Shown here piece after piece: positions 16,949-25,760 of a stretch of DNA of 64,000 nucleotides. This DNA comes from Tannerellaceae bacterium. Lineage in GTDB: Bacteria; Bacteroidota; Bacteroidia; Bacteroidales; Tannerellaceae. Location of the stretch: NCBI GenBank assembly GCA_031257015.1, contig JAIRPK010000065.1, positions 36,787-100,786 on the forward strand, given 5' to 3'. Each line of letters starts with the position of its first letter. The stretch's first letter is position 1. Position numbers and translations under genes: made by a program. Below the pieces are notes generated by a model. It was given only the letters and a program-made list of their open reading frames with translations, was not told the DNA's origin and did no database searches.

Positions 16949-17764
16949 TTACACTCCGCTGAAAGCAGAAAATCCGCCATCAATCGGTAGCACGACGCCC
17001 GTAATAAAACTCGCTGCATCGCTGCAAAGGAACTGCACCGCGCCGTTCAATTCCGTTATATCGCCAAAACGTCCCATCGGTGTCTTGGCCAAAATTTTCT
17101 GGCTGCGTTCCGTAAGCGAGCCATCGGGATTGATCAACATCGCCCGATTTTGATCACCGATGAAGAAGCCTGGAGCAATCGCATTCACCCGTATTCCATC
17201 CCCATACTTTTGCGCCATCTCCGTCGCCAGCCATTGCGTGAAATTGCTCACGCCCGCCTTCGCCGCTGAATAGCCCGGAATGCGTGTAAGCGCCGCAAAA
17301 GCAGCCATCGACGACACATTAATAATACAGCCCGCTTTCCGTTCCGCCATCACCTTGCCGATAACCATCGACGGATAGACTGTACCATTTAGATTCAAGG
17401 AAGTAACCTTCTCCCAGTCGGCAATTTTCATCTCATGGAAGTGACGGTCAGGATTAATCGTTGCGCCAGGCATATTCCCACCCGCGATATTGAGCAAAAT
17501 GTCTACGCGCCCCCATTTGTCGATCACCTGTTCAGCCAATTTCTCAAGGCTTTCCGGATCAAGCACGTTGCCAGTGATGCCGATAGCCTCGCCACCGGCA
17601 GCCCTCAACTCCTCAACCCTCGTCTCCAACTGTTCAGGGCGAATATCGGTCGCAACAATTTTAACTCCCGCCTTAGCCAGGCTAAGTGCAATGCTGCCGC
17701 CCAAAACGCCGCCGGCGCCCGTAACGATCGCCACTTTGCCTTCAATGCAAAATAAATTATCCAT
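16949..17764 (-). CDS. SDR family oxidoreductase, possibly D-mannonate/fructuronate-type
   Basis: A cytosolic NAD(P)-dependent short-chain dehydrogenase of 271 residues. The cofactor loop TGAGGVLGGSIALSLA is at about residues 15-30, with an acidic residue ending strand 2 (VATDIR), which favours NAD over NADP. NIAGG follows near 95, then the catalytic Ser in INVSSMAAF, and the Tyr and Lys in GYSAAKAG. VNAIAPGFF and GVVLPIDGGFSAFSGV close the fold. The closest match by memory is the Bacteroidota SDR annotated as D-mannonate oxidoreductase; without a neighbouring uxuA or uxaC this stays tentative. It is a single-gene unit with a terminator behind it. Confidence 0.8.
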   Translation of the reverse strand: MDNLFCIEGKVAIVTGAGGVLGGSIALSLAKAGVKIVATDIRPEQLETRVEELRAAGGEAIGITGNVLDPESLEKLAEQVIDKWGRVDILLNIAGGNMPGATINPDRHFHEMKIADWEKVTSLNLNGTVYPSMVIGKVMAERKAGCIINVSSMAAFAALTRIPGYSAAKAGVSNFTQWLATEMAQKYGDGIRVNAIAPGFFIGDQNRAMLINPDGSLTERSQKILAKTPMGRFGDITELNGAVQFLCSDAASFITGVVLPIDGGFSAFSGV

Positions 17765-17799
17765 TTGTTTATACTTTATTTATAATGATTTACGGAGGA

Positions 17800-17807
17800 C
17801 AAATATA
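17800..17807 (-). promoter_or_regulatory. Probable -7 element for the SDR gene
   Basis: On the minus strand this reads TATATTTG, matching TAnnTTTG, 36 bp before the ATG at 17764. No matching -33 TTTG was found. The stretch between here and 18,148 is AT-rich, with no gene seen. Confidence 0.45.
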
Positions 17808-18147
17808 TTAAAACTTGAGCGGCGAATCCCTTTTAGCTCCAAAGACATGGATGCGCAATTCAAAAAAACAACTCGCACCGTTCTGCCGCCTGTCCCCTCC
17901 CTGTCAAAAACAACTGCCACGACAGCCCTAATCAACTCGCTTTCGCCTCAAAATAAAATAATATATTTTCATAAACATCAAAAAATGACCTAAACAACTG
18001 TACCTATGCAAATTAACCTTGTTTTTCATCGTTTAATCCGGTCTGAAAAATGAAATTGATCGTTCTGGTGAAAAAATAGTTTTCTCCGCGAATGAAATAA
18101 TGAAAATTTCGTTGATCTTCATGAAAACTTCCAAACTAATTAACATA

Positions 18148-18155
18148 TATCTTTG
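18148..18155 (+). promoter_or_regulatory. Probable -7 element for the 18.2-19.5 kb genes
   Basis: TATCTTTG is an exact TAnnTTTG match, 41 bp before the ATG at 18197. No TTTG at the usual -33 distance is visible. The expected transcript would run through the 21-nt repeat array into the gene at 18706. Confidence 0.5.
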
Positions 18156-18196
18156 TAGCGATAAATTTTTATAACAAATAATAAATAAATGAACTT

Positions 18197-18694
18197 ATGA
18201 ACAAGCATATTTTTTTCATTGAAAAAAGAAAACGGCCAAGCGCCACAGTAAATCATCTTGGAAGATCTGCCAAACGTCAAAAAACATTAGGCCATCGCCG
18301 CGGAACATTTAACCATTCTCTCGGAAGTATCAACCTTCCCCTCGGAGAAATTATGCCTCTCTGTGGAATTTCCCAAAATCTCCACAGCACAATCGAACTT
18401 CCCCTCGGCATGTTCGGAAAACTGAACAGCAACATCGGAAAATTCCGCGGAAATTTTGAACATTTTCACGGAAAATCCGAAAATCTCCATGGAAATTTTG
18501 AACATCTCCTCGGAAATTCCGGAAATCTCCACGGAGATTTTGCACAACCCCACGGAAATTCCAAAAAACTCCATGGAAATTTTGCACAACTCCGCGGAAA
18601 TTCTGAAAATCTCCGTGGAAATTTTGCGCAATTCCACGGGAAAAACGAGTTTTTTTGTGAGAACAGTAGAATATCCCATTCCGTAACCCTTTAA
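18197..18694 (+). CDS. Possible heptapeptide-repeat protein overlying a 21-bp array
   Basis: A 165-codon ORF starts at ATG 41 bp after a TATCTTTG site and ends 11 bp before the next gene. The first 35 residues (MNKHIFFIEKRKRPSATVNH) are basic and non-repetitive. From residue 36 come sixteen seven-residue units, degenerate at first and then regular, alternating GNFAQLR and GNSENLR types. All units stay in frame, and some changes are synonymous (CAC/CAT, CGC/CGT, TCC/TCT, GCA/GCG). Against coding: repeats of 21 bp keep any frame open, other frames are open on both strands here too, and similar arrays elsewhere are clearly non-coding. It is either a small repetitive protein or a structured leader of the downstream gene. 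Confidence 0.35.
   Translation: MNKHIFFIEKRKRPSATVNHLGRSAKRQKTLGHRRGTFNHSLGSINLPLGEIMPLCGISQNLHSTIELPLGMFGKLNSNIGKFRGNFEHFHGKSENLHGNFEHLLGNSGNLHGDFAQPHGNSKKLHGNFAQLRGNSENLRGNFAQFHGKNEFFCENSRISHSVTL
18302..18637. repeat. 21-bp repeat array, family C, 16 units
   Basis: Sixteen consecutive 21-bp units run with no indel. The later ones have the form GGAAATTTTGCACAA plus CTCCGC or CTCCAT. The junctions make short palindromes such as TTCCGCGGAA and TCCATGGA. Units alternate between TTTTG and TCCGA/TCTGA types, giving a 42-bp higher-order period. The first seven units are strongly diverged, the last nine well conserved, suggesting expansion toward the 3' side. Confidence 0.9.
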
Positions 18695-18705
18695 AAAACA
18701 GCACT

Positions 18706-19461
18706 ATGGACTGGGTTCAAGCAAACCACTCATCCTTTTGTGATCAGGTAAACCAAACGGCCAGGGTTTTAAACACGCCGGAGTATCGCCAGTTATTCGG
18801 CCTTGACTTCATCAGCAATGACGGAAGCGGAGGAGGTGGCGGTATCGGTAGAAATGAAGAGCCGATTCCGCGCCTTGTGATGAAATCCAATACAGGCGCC
18901 TGGTTCGACGACGAATTTTTGCCGTCAGTAGCTAACTTTAATTCGGCCATCGAAAAATGGAAGGACGTCGGCAACCGTACGCCCCGCATTACCGCAGCTG
19001 TACAAATCGCCCGCGAGGATTTGGAACCAAAATACCGGAAACTCTACGGGATGCTCAAAAGCAGCCTGGCGGCTAATAAGGAAAACTTTGCCGCGATGGG
19101 GCTGCCATGGAACGACGGCAAGCAACATTCACAGCCGGAGTTGCCTCACTCCTACCCCGCAGCGACGAAGATGGATTTCCCCACTCCGAACGAAATCGCC
19201 GTTCACGTCCGCGACCAAAACAGCGACAGGCGCGGCAAACCTGCCGGTTATCATGGCGTAGAAATGTTGTATGCTATTCTTGATCACGAGCCTACGAGCA
19301 TTTCGGAACTTGTCCACTCGGCCTTTTCAACGACGACGCCCATTCGTCTCTCGTTTGACTTCTCGAAGAGAGGCAAAGTGCTCTATTTCGTTCTTCGCTG
19401 GGAAAACAAACGAGCACAAAAAGGACCGTGCAGCGACTATTATCACATATTAATACCTTAA
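18706..19461 (+). CDS. Bacteroidales hypothetical protein with Fn3-like C-terminal region
   Basis: A 251-residue protein without signal peptide. I recognise the general family from other Bacteroidales but know no function. The N-terminal half is helical (FCDQVNQTARVLNTPEYRQLFG, WFDDEFLPSVANFNSAIEKW). A glycine linker GSGGGGGIG is near residue 46, and RTPRITAAVQIAREDLEPKYRKLYGML and AAMGLPWNDG are family-typical. The C-terminal 90 residues (VHVRDQ, KPAGYHGVEMLYAI, GKVLYFVLRWENKRAQKGPCS) have alternating hydrophobic strands like a fibronectin type III sandwich. Together with DUF6261 proteins, such genes are common as scattered multi-copy hypotheticals in Bacteroidales. It follows the repeat ORF by 11 bp and may share its transcript. 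Confidence 0.75.
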   Translation: MDWVQANHSSFCDQVNQTARVLNTPEYRQLFGLDFISNDGSGGGGGIGRNEEPIPRLVMKSNTGAWFDDEFLPSVANFNSAIEKWKDVGNRTPRITAAVQIAREDLEPKYRKLYGMLKSSLAANKENFAAMGLPWNDGKQHSQPELPHSYPAATKMDFPTPNEIAVHVRDQNSDRRGKPAGYHGVEMLYAILDHEPTSISELVHSAFSTTTPIRLSFDFSKRGKVLYFVLRWENKRAQKGPCSDYYHILIP

Positions 19462-19551
19462 TATGAGGCAATAATGTAGAAGAAACGTAACAAATTCGCA
19501 AAATTAAGTTTACTGCAAATAAATTAATTAATGTTTAATTTTTCATTGAAT

Positions 19552-21657
19552 ATGAAAGCAAGGTTATTATCAGGATTTCTTATCGGCCTCATTCTCACCG
19601 GGATGCAGGCCTGTACACAGGAGACGCTTGTCTCCGAAGGGGGGGACGAAAGTATTGAGTATTTATTAACGAACAACACCATTAAATTCTCATCCAAACA
19701 GCTGGTTAACAAGGCTTCAACCCGCACTTCCGAGGATGGAAACAGTTGGGAAACGGGTGATCTTATCGGCATCTATATGTTAAATGGCGCAGGTAACTAC
19801 AACGATTCCGTAGCCACTATCACAACCGGCACCACAGGCAATACGGAAGCAGAGAATCGGAGGTACCGAGTTACGGAGGACGGGAATTACATGGTTCCTG
19901 TCATTTGGGATTCGCCCGACCAGGCGATACTTTATCCGACAGGTGCGACAAGTTCCCCAAGCACGTACCGGATGAAGTTTATAGCTTATTATCCTTACAA
20001 GAGGAGCAGCTCTTCTGCCACAACGACAGGGGTAATCCGTTTAGCCAACGGTGACGCCATTTATCCTATTGATGTTAGCAACCAGGATGATCCTGCGCTT
20101 ATCGACTTGCTCTATTACCAAACTCCGCCTGATACCGCGCATTACTTGACGGAACCACGAACTACGGTAGATTTTGAGTTTAAACATGCTCTTGCGAGAA
20201 TTGTTATTAACGTGAAAAAAGAAGAGGACGCGCAAATCAGTACCCAAGGCATGACGGCAATTCTTGACAGAACGTCTCCCAGGGATTCGTTCAGCCTGGC
20301 AAAAGGACAGCACAGATCTCTTTCGGGTAAAGCACCGTTCTATATGCAAGGCATTCCCCCAGAACCAGGATATGACACTGCATATCAGGCAGTTGTTATT
20401 CCGCAGCAATGGAATACTCCTAAAGTAAGCTTCTTTGGCGGCACTAACAGGAATTTCAACTGGGACATAAAAATACCGGCGGCTGCAGGTTCTCCCACTC
20501 CAGAGGAAGAAGATATTATTAATAATGGAATTGAAGCCGGTAAGCTATATAAGTTTAGTCTCACGATGAAAGGCCATAAAGAAAGTGTGCAAACTGTTTC
20601 TATTTTTCCGTTAGATGCCTTAGAGATTATACGCAATGAACCTGATTCTGTAGGTGAAGCTCCAGATTCAACTATTATCAACTACGTTCTCCCGAAAAAC
20701 ATGGACACGATGAGAGTTGCTTATATACCTATGGGATCATTTGAGATGGGTAATAATTCAGTGGTAGTTCATGGAAGCGTGCCAGCTACGTCCCATAAAG
20801 TTAATATAAATCGTGGATTTTTAATGGGACAAACACCAGTGACGAATCTGCAATTTGTAAAATTTCTTAACTATGCTAAGACTTTGCCCTCGTACAGTTA
20901 TAGTGCTAATACAGTAAAAGCAAATATACATAGTTTGGTAGAAGAAGCGCCAGAAGAAGCCGTGACATTATATTATAATGGAACAACGAGCAATTTTACC
21001 AATGGAGGGGGAAGGATAAGTTTTGACAGCCAAAATACAGCAAGTGTGGCTTCAAGCGTTAATAATCATCATCCAGTAATGAATGTTACATGGTATGGTG
21101 CGATGGCTTATGCCAGTTGGGCAGGTGGCAATTTGCCAACGGAGGCACAATGGGAATATGCTGCCCGCGCCAACCTTCTTTCCTCATGGCCTTATTTAGA
21201 TAAAACGCTCAACGGAGCGACTATGACGACGGCTGGAGGATATGCTTGGGCAGCTAAGACTATTGGTACAGTCACAAGTCCAGTTGGTGCATTTGCAAGC
21301 ACTCCATTACGCACTAATCATTTTGGCTTGTATGACATGTTTGGAAACGTTTGGGAGTGGACACGGGACACATATAATGTAGTTGAAGATTATCCATTAA
21401 GTGATGATGAAACTTTAGAGCAGATCAATCCTTGTGTTAAAAAAGGAGACATAACAACAGGGATACATCCGCTCCGTGGAGGAAATTATCATACACCTGT
21501 AGACAAACTGACCATAGATTATCGTAATCTTAGTCCACTTTTTACATCTGAGTATTACGGTACGAGTACAGCAGCGGATACAACCAGAGCTTTCGGCTTC
21601 CGCGTTGCCTTCCATGCAGACGAAGTGAATTATGTTTCAGAACCTCAGAATGAATAA
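19552..21657 (+). CDS. Lipoprotein: fimbrillin-like domain fused to SUMF1/FGE-sulfatase domain
   Basis: Surface lipoprotein of about 701 residues starting MKARLLSGFLIGLILTGMQAC (lipobox ending at Cys 21). The N-terminal half has the signature of Mfa-like/fimbrillin proteins: IKFSSKQLVNKASTRT, then WETGDLIGIYML, VEFEFKHALARIVINV-type text (VDFEFKHALARIVINVKKE). From about residue 395 to the end is a SUMF1/formylglycine-generating-enzyme fold: RVAYIPMGSFEMGN, RGFLMGQTPVTNLQFVKFL, MNVTWYGAMAYASWAGG, NLPTEAQWEYAAR, FGLYDMFGNVWEWTRD, HPLRGGNYH and AFGFRVAFHAD. The active-site cysteines that true FGEs carry shortly after the RGG motif are absent (RGGNYHTPVDKLTIDYRN), so it is probably not a sulfatase activator. 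An upstream ATG at 19531 is possible. A paralogue follows 124 bp downstream. Confidence 0.85.
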   Translation: MKARLLSGFLIGLILTGMQACTQETLVSEGGDESIEYLLTNNTIKFSSKQLVNKASTRTSEDGNSWETGDLIGIYMLNGAGNYNDSVATITTGTTGNTEAENRRYRVTEDGNYMVPVIWDSPDQAILYPTGATSSPSTYRMKFIAYYPYKRSSSSATTTGVIRLANGDAIYPIDVSNQDDPALIDLLYYQTPPDTAHYLTEPRTTVDFEFKHALARIVINVKKEEDAQISTQGMTAILDRTSPRDSFSLAKGQHRSLSGKAPFYMQGIPPEPGYDTAYQAVVIPQQWNTPKVSFFGGTNRNFNWDIKIPAAAGSPTPEEEDIINNGIEAGKLYKFSLTMKGHKESVQTVSIFPLDALEIIRNEPDSVGEAPDSTIINYVLPKNMDTMRVAYIPMGSFEMGNNSVVVHGSVPATSHKVNINRGFLMGQTPVTNLQFVKFLNYAKTLPSYSYSANTVKANIHSLVEEAPEEAVTLYYNGTTSNFTNGGGRISFDSQNTASVASSVNNHHPVMNVTWYGAMAYASWAGGNLPTEAQWEYAARANLLSSWPYLDKTLNGATMTTAGGYAWAAKTIGTVTSPVGAFASTPLRTNHFGLYDMFGNVWEWTRDTYNVVEDYPLSDDETLEQINPCVKKGDITTGIHPLRGGNYHTPVDKLTIDYRNLSPLFTSEYYGTSTAADTTRAFGFRVAFHADEVNYVSEPQNE

Positions 21658-21714
21658 GTTGTCTTATATAAAAGGATTTAAATCAATGATTAATTGAGTA
21701 AATGATGATAGAAC

Positions 21715-21748
21715 AGAAGTCTCGCCTGCGAAGGTGGGACTTCTTTTA
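21715..21748 (+). terminator. Terminator between the two fimbrillin/SUMF1 genes
   Basis: The arms AGAAGTC(T/C)CGCC and GGTGGGACTTCT enclose TGCGAA and are followed by TTTTAG. The hairpin lies about 60 bp after the first stop. The second gene may therefore be only partly co-transcribed, although I find no TAnnTTTG in front of it. Confidence 0.7.
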
Positions 21749-21781
21749 GTCATGAATTGAGAAATCAAAAAAAGTTAGATC

Positions 21782-23737
21782 ATGAAAAAGATATTATCAG
21801 AAATATTAATCGGCCTTGCATTAATGTATTATTTGCTGGCTTGCGTAACGGAGACCCCCGTGTCCTTCGGCGAGGAAATCCCGAATAATCTTTCCGGCGA
21901 AGTAGAAGCAGTAAAGTTTTCGTCCAGGCAATCAGCAAGCAAATCGTCCACCCGCACCACAGAAAACAGCCAATGGGAAGAAGGCGACGCCGTTGGCATC
22001 TACATGCTGCGAGACGCAAGCGACGACATTGACAACAGCAACTTTATCCAATATATGCTGTCCTCCAACAAAAAATACGTGGCAAATTTATCATCCGGAG
22101 AAGCCGAGTTCAAACCTGCCACACCCAACCAATTGATAATCTATCCGGAAAACCATGAAATACCATTACGATTCATAGCCTATTACCCGCACAGCAATAA
22201 CGTCTTTAACAACTACTGCACTATTGATTTGAGCGACCAGAGCAACCCCTCGGCCATCGACTTCCTTTACAGTCGAAACGCCCGAAATCATACAATAGAC
22301 CAAGGAACAGTGAATCTCCATTTCAAGCATATTCTCTCGAAAGTCATCATTAATATTCACAAAGAAGAAGGAACAAAGATCAATACCTCCAACATGCTCG
22401 CCTATATCCAGGGTGCCTCCTCCGTCGCCAACTTCAACCTCGCCGACGGCTCCTTCACCACCACATACACTCCGGGAGAAGGTTTTCCTCTCCTCGGCAT
22501 AAAAGCCACGGCGGCGCCAGCCTCACAGACGAACAGCGTAATGTCAGATACAGCCTTCCAAGCCCTCGTCTTCCCAACAGACAATCTTAGCGGCATCAAG
22601 TTCGAGTTTGTCAACAACGTGACCTCCTACTCCTATTCTCCCAACGATCCCCAAAGCAATATCACCGAATTTGAAGCCGGCAAAGTCTATACTTTCTGGG
22701 CTAAACTGAATCTGCCTGACAGCATGTTAATCATTGAATCAGCCAGCATTACCGATATGGATTTGATTACACATGAAAACGTTGGTATAGCCGTCGCAGA
22801 TGCAGGAGATTATCATAATTACGTATATCCTAACCGCAAAGATTCGATGCGTGTCGCTTACATTCCAGGCGGAAAACAATTCACAATGGGACATAGTCCA
22901 GCGCATAAAGCAGATAAATACACCATTGCTACACCTCACGAGGTGATTATCAGCCGAGGTTTCCTCATGGGGCAAACGCCGGTTACAAATGCACAATATG
23001 TAAGGTTTCTGAACTCTGGAGATATTAAAATTACAGTGACTAACAACAAAAGATATTTACAGGCGAATACAGATTCTCTGCTAGGCACCACCGCAGGTCT
23101 AGTGAATATATGTGACACATACACAGGTGGAACATTATGTAGTCGGATAACTTTTAAAGATGGCATAGCCTCCGTATCAGGAACATACGCAAACCATCCT
23201 GTATATAATGTCAGCTGGTACGGTGCAATGGCATACGCCAAATGGGCCGGTGGCAACTTACCAACCGAAGCACAATGGGAATACGCTGCCCGTGGAGATG
23301 CAACGTCTTCTTATATAGATGGAACCGACAATGGCTCAGATATGGCTCAATACGCATGGTATGGTCAAGGAACATCTGGAGGCAAAACCAACCCTGTGGG
23401 CATGTTGAAGCCTAACAGTTGGGGACTATACGATATGTTTGGCAATGTTTGGGAATGGATTCGAGATACTGTTACCATGGGAGAAGATAGCGAAGACGCC
23501 GATTATCCTCTTGATGTACCGGCAGATATTCCAGTCGAAGACCCTTGCACCCATGCAACTAAAGGTACGCTCATCCACCCTATTCGGGGAGCAAACTGGA
23601 CAGGACATACAAGCGATAATAAAGGCAAACTTGCCATAGAGTTCCGAAATTCAGTCACAAAAACCACTTCCAATTATACAGGAGGACTTGATTATGCACT
23701 TTATGTAGGCTTCCGCGTCGTCTTTCATGCTGACTGA
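21782..23737 (+). CDS. Second fimbrillin-like/SUMF1 fusion lipoprotein
   Basis: A 651-residue paralogue of the preceding gene in the same domain order. Lipoprotein signal MKKILSEILIGLALMYYLLAC, then VKFSSRQSASKSSTRT and WEEGDAVGIYML of the fimbrillin-like domain, VNLHFKHILSKVIINI, and a SUMF1 domain from about residue 355: RVAYIPGGKQFTMGH, RGFLMGQTPVTNAQYVRFL, YNVSWYGAMAYAKWAGG, NLPTEAQWEYAARGD, WGLYDMFGNVWEWIRD, HPIRGANWTGH and VGFRVVFHAD. As in the neighbour, the FGE catalytic cysteines are missing. The SUMF1 halves are visibly more alike than the N-terminal halves, consistent with a conserved framework carrying a variable displayed domain (inference). Confidence 0.85.
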   Translation: MKKILSEILIGLALMYYLLACVTETPVSFGEEIPNNLSGEVEAVKFSSRQSASKSSTRTTENSQWEEGDAVGIYMLRDASDDIDNSNFIQYMLSSNKKYVANLSSGEAEFKPATPNQLIIYPENHEIPLRFIAYYPHSNNVFNNYCTIDLSDQSNPSAIDFLYSRNARNHTIDQGTVNLHFKHILSKVIINIHKEEGTKINTSNMLAYIQGASSVANFNLADGSFTTTYTPGEGFPLLGIKATAAPASQTNSVMSDTAFQALVFPTDNLSGIKFEFVNNVTSYSYSPNDPQSNITEFEAGKVYTFWAKLNLPDSMLIIESASITDMDLITHENVGIAVADAGDYHNYVYPNRKDSMRVAYIPGGKQFTMGHSPAHKADKYTIATPHEVIISRGFLMGQTPVTNAQYVRFLNSGDIKITVTNNKRYLQANTDSLLGTTAGLVNICDTYTGGTLCSRITFKDGIASVSGTYANHPVYNVSWYGAMAYAKWAGGNLPTEAQWEYAARGDATSSYIDGTDNGSDMAQYAWYGQGTSGGKTNPVGMLKPNSWGLYDMFGNVWEWIRDTVTMGEDSEDADYPLDVPADIPVEDPCTHATKGTLIHPIRGANWTGHTSDNKGKLAIEFRNSVTKTTSNYTGGLDYALYVGFRVVFHAD

Positions 23738-23778
23738 TTCGATGTGAATCTAAATTCTATAATAATTAAAATTCTGAA

Positions 23779-23813
23779 CAAGGAGCGCACTTCACAGCAA
23801 GTTGCGCTCCTTC
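23779..23813 (+). terminator. Terminator after the second fimbrillin/SUMF1 gene
   Basis: The arms AAGGAGCGCA and TGCGCTCCTT enclose CTTCACAGCAAGT and are followed by a weak T-rich stretch (CTGCTTTAAT). The hairpin lies 42 bp after the stop. Confidence 0.65.
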
Positions 23814-23831
23814 TGCTTTAATCAGGGGGAG

Positions 23832-23860
23832 TTGAAAAATTCATTTTTTTGCTATCTTTG
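23832..23860 (+). promoter_or_regulatory. Promoter of the BspA-like gene
   Basis: GTTG (TTG at 23832-23834) is followed after 18 bp by TATCTTTG (23853-23860), a good match to the Bacteroidota -33/-7 pattern. It places the transcript start near 23,867 and therefore supports the ATG at 23937 over an upstream in-frame ATG at 23802. Confidence 0.7.
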
Positions 23861-23936
23861 CACTCCATTTTACATCCATTGCACCGCATCCATTATGGTG
23901 CATCACTATTTAATAATAACATTTAAATTTTTAATT

Positions 23937-25685
23937 ATGAAGAAAAAAAGGATTTTCTTATTTTTCGTCTTTCTCCTTGGTATAACATCAGGATGGGGAC
24001 AAACGTGGAAATTAACAGAAACATTAACAGCTACGCTTCGCGACAGCACATTGAGTATTAACGGAACAGGCGATATACCGGACAATCTCGAACTCTGGAA
24101 CGAAGCTTCTACCCGCAATCGGATCCTGACAATAGAAATGGAATCAGGAATAACAGGTATTGGCGCAAAGGCTTTTGCTCAATGCTCCAACCTTGTTTAC
24201 GCAAATATTGCAAACAGCGTAACAAATATTGGTGATTCTGCGTTCTTCCAATGTAGCAAACTCTCATTTGTCAATATTCCTCGTGCGCTGACACGGATTG
24301 GAGCCTTCGCTTTCGGAAGTTGCTATCAGCTTCCGTCTTTTACTGTTCCTTACGATGTAAACCGGATTGGTGAAGGGGCTTTTGCCGCTTGTCGCGCGAT
24401 AGCCTACTTTGAAGTCGATCCTTTGAACGAGCATTACACGGTTGTTGACGGCGTCCTTTATAATAAGGATAAAACTCTCCTGCTTGCCTATCCTGTGGCG
24501 AAGACAGACGTTGTATTTACCGTACCTGACGGCGTCGAGGCAATCGGGGAAAGCGCATTTACAACCAGTGGGAATCTCACCGAAGTGAAACTTCCGGATA
24601 ATCTGCGAAGGATTGGAAATGGGGCTTTCGCCGGATGTTTATCCCTGACCGCCATTAATATTCCTGAAAATGTAATCATGCTGGGGCATGATGTTTTCAA
24701 CAGTTGCTGGAAACTGGCCTCAATTAATCTTGGACATGTAATGGCCATCGGCAATGGCGCCTTCATGTGGTGCCGCGCACTTACATCTGTCGATTTAAGC
24801 AGTTTGAGAAGCCTCGGTGATTTCGCCTTCTTCTATTGCGAGAATCTCGCTTCCATCAAAATCACATCTTTATTGGTAGAAATAGGAGTGGAAGCCTTCG
24901 GCAAATGTTACGGATTCACAGGCTTTGACGTAGATGCCAACAATCCCAATTACGCCTCCGAGAACGGCGTCCTTTACGATAAGGAACAAACGACATTGTT
25001 GATCTACCCTGCACAGAAAGAGGCAGAATCCTTTACCGTCCCCTCTACAATAACAACCATTGCCGCCTATGCGTTCAATGGAAGCACAATCAACTCCGTC
25101 GACCTGTCGAATGTCAAAACTATCCAACATGATGCTTTCCTGAACAGCCATTTAAAAAGTATTGATCTCACCAACATCGAAGGAATCATAGAAACCGCAA
25201 CCTTCTCCGGAAGCAAGGAACTCGCATCTGTGAAAATCCCTGAAACAGTAACGGGCATTGACAGTCTTGCCTTCGCCGGCTGCACAGCTCTCGCCTCTGT
25301 CGAAGTTGCAGCCATGACGCCCTATTCTTTGCCAGCCAATGTATTTGATGAAGTTGATTTAAGCAAAGCGACTCTTAGCGTCCCCGCCGGAACGAAATCC
25401 TTATATCAGTCTGCCGACGTCTGGAAAGAATTCGGGACAATTTCCGACGGACAGACTGTTTCAAATGAAGGCGTTCATGAAAATATACACATATATATAA
25501 ATGCCGGCTCCCTTTATATCAACAGTCCGTCGGCAGAGACTTTTGAAGTCTATACAACTTCCGGAGCGCTAATCTGCAAAGGCATAAAACCTGCAGGCTA
25601 CACCGTTACAGCATTGAATACTTCGGAATTTATCCTGATTGTCAAAGGCAGTTCAGGTTGGATTCGTAAAGTCGTAACCAAATAA
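23937..25685 (+). CDS. BspA-like leucine-rich-repeat surface protein
   Basis: A secreted 582-residue protein starting MKKKRIFLFFVFLLGITSGWGQ (signal peptide). From about residue 60 to 490 it is made of roughly 23-residue LRR_5 (BspA/Treponema pallidum type) repeats, with recurring text such as ITGIGAKAFAQCSNL, VTNIGDSAFFQCSKL and LRRIGNGAFAGCLSL. Two island segments (HYTVVDGVLYNKDKTLLLAYP and NYASENGVLYDKEQTTLLIYP) are the usual insertions of this family. The last 65 residues (FEVYTTSGALICKGIKPAG, FILIVKGSSGWIRKVVTK) resemble a type A C-terminal sorting module of the type IX secretion system. A role in adhesion or surface binding is inferred from the family. Confidence 0.85.
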   Translation: MKKKRIFLFFVFLLGITSGWGQTWKLTETLTATLRDSTLSINGTGDIPDNLELWNEASTRNRILTIEMESGITGIGAKAFAQCSNLVYANIANSVTNIGDSAFFQCSKLSFVNIPRALTRIGAFAFGSCYQLPSFTVPYDVNRIGEGAFAACRAIAYFEVDPLNEHYTVVDGVLYNKDKTLLLAYPVAKTDVVFTVPDGVEAIGESAFTTSGNLTEVKLPDNLRRIGNGAFAGCLSLTAINIPENVIMLGHDVFNSCWKLASINLGHVMAIGNGAFMWCRALTSVDLSSLRSLGDFAFFYCENLASIKITSLLVEIGVEAFGKCYGFTGFDVDANNPNYASENGVLYDKEQTTLLIYPAQKEAESFTVPSTITTIAAYAFNGSTINSVDLSNVKTIQHDAFLNSHLKSIDLTNIEGIIETATFSGSKELASVKIPETVTGIDSLAFAGCTALASVEVAAMTPYSLPANVFDEVDLSKATLSVPAGTKSLYQSADVWKEFGTISDGQTVSNEGVHENIHIYINAGSLYINSPSAETFEVYTTSGALICKGIKPAGYTVTALNTSEFILIVKGSSGWIRKVVTK

Positions 25686-25710
25686 TATTATCTTATTCCA
25701 TAAGAGAAAA

Positions 25711-25760
25711 AAACATTAGCAGCGCTTGGAAATACAAGTTGCTGCTAATGTTTTTTTTAG
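25711..25760 (+). terminator. Terminator after the BspA-like gene
   Basis: The arms AACATTAGCAGC and GCTGCTAATGTT enclose a 17-base loop and are followed by eight T. It is the strongest intrinsic terminator in the window and lies 26 bp after the stop. Confidence 0.9.

Noticed and set aside
19552..23737. Diversity-generating retroelement variable proteins
   Set aside because: The SUMF1 fold would suit this, but no reverse transcriptase, template repeat or Avd gene is present in the window.
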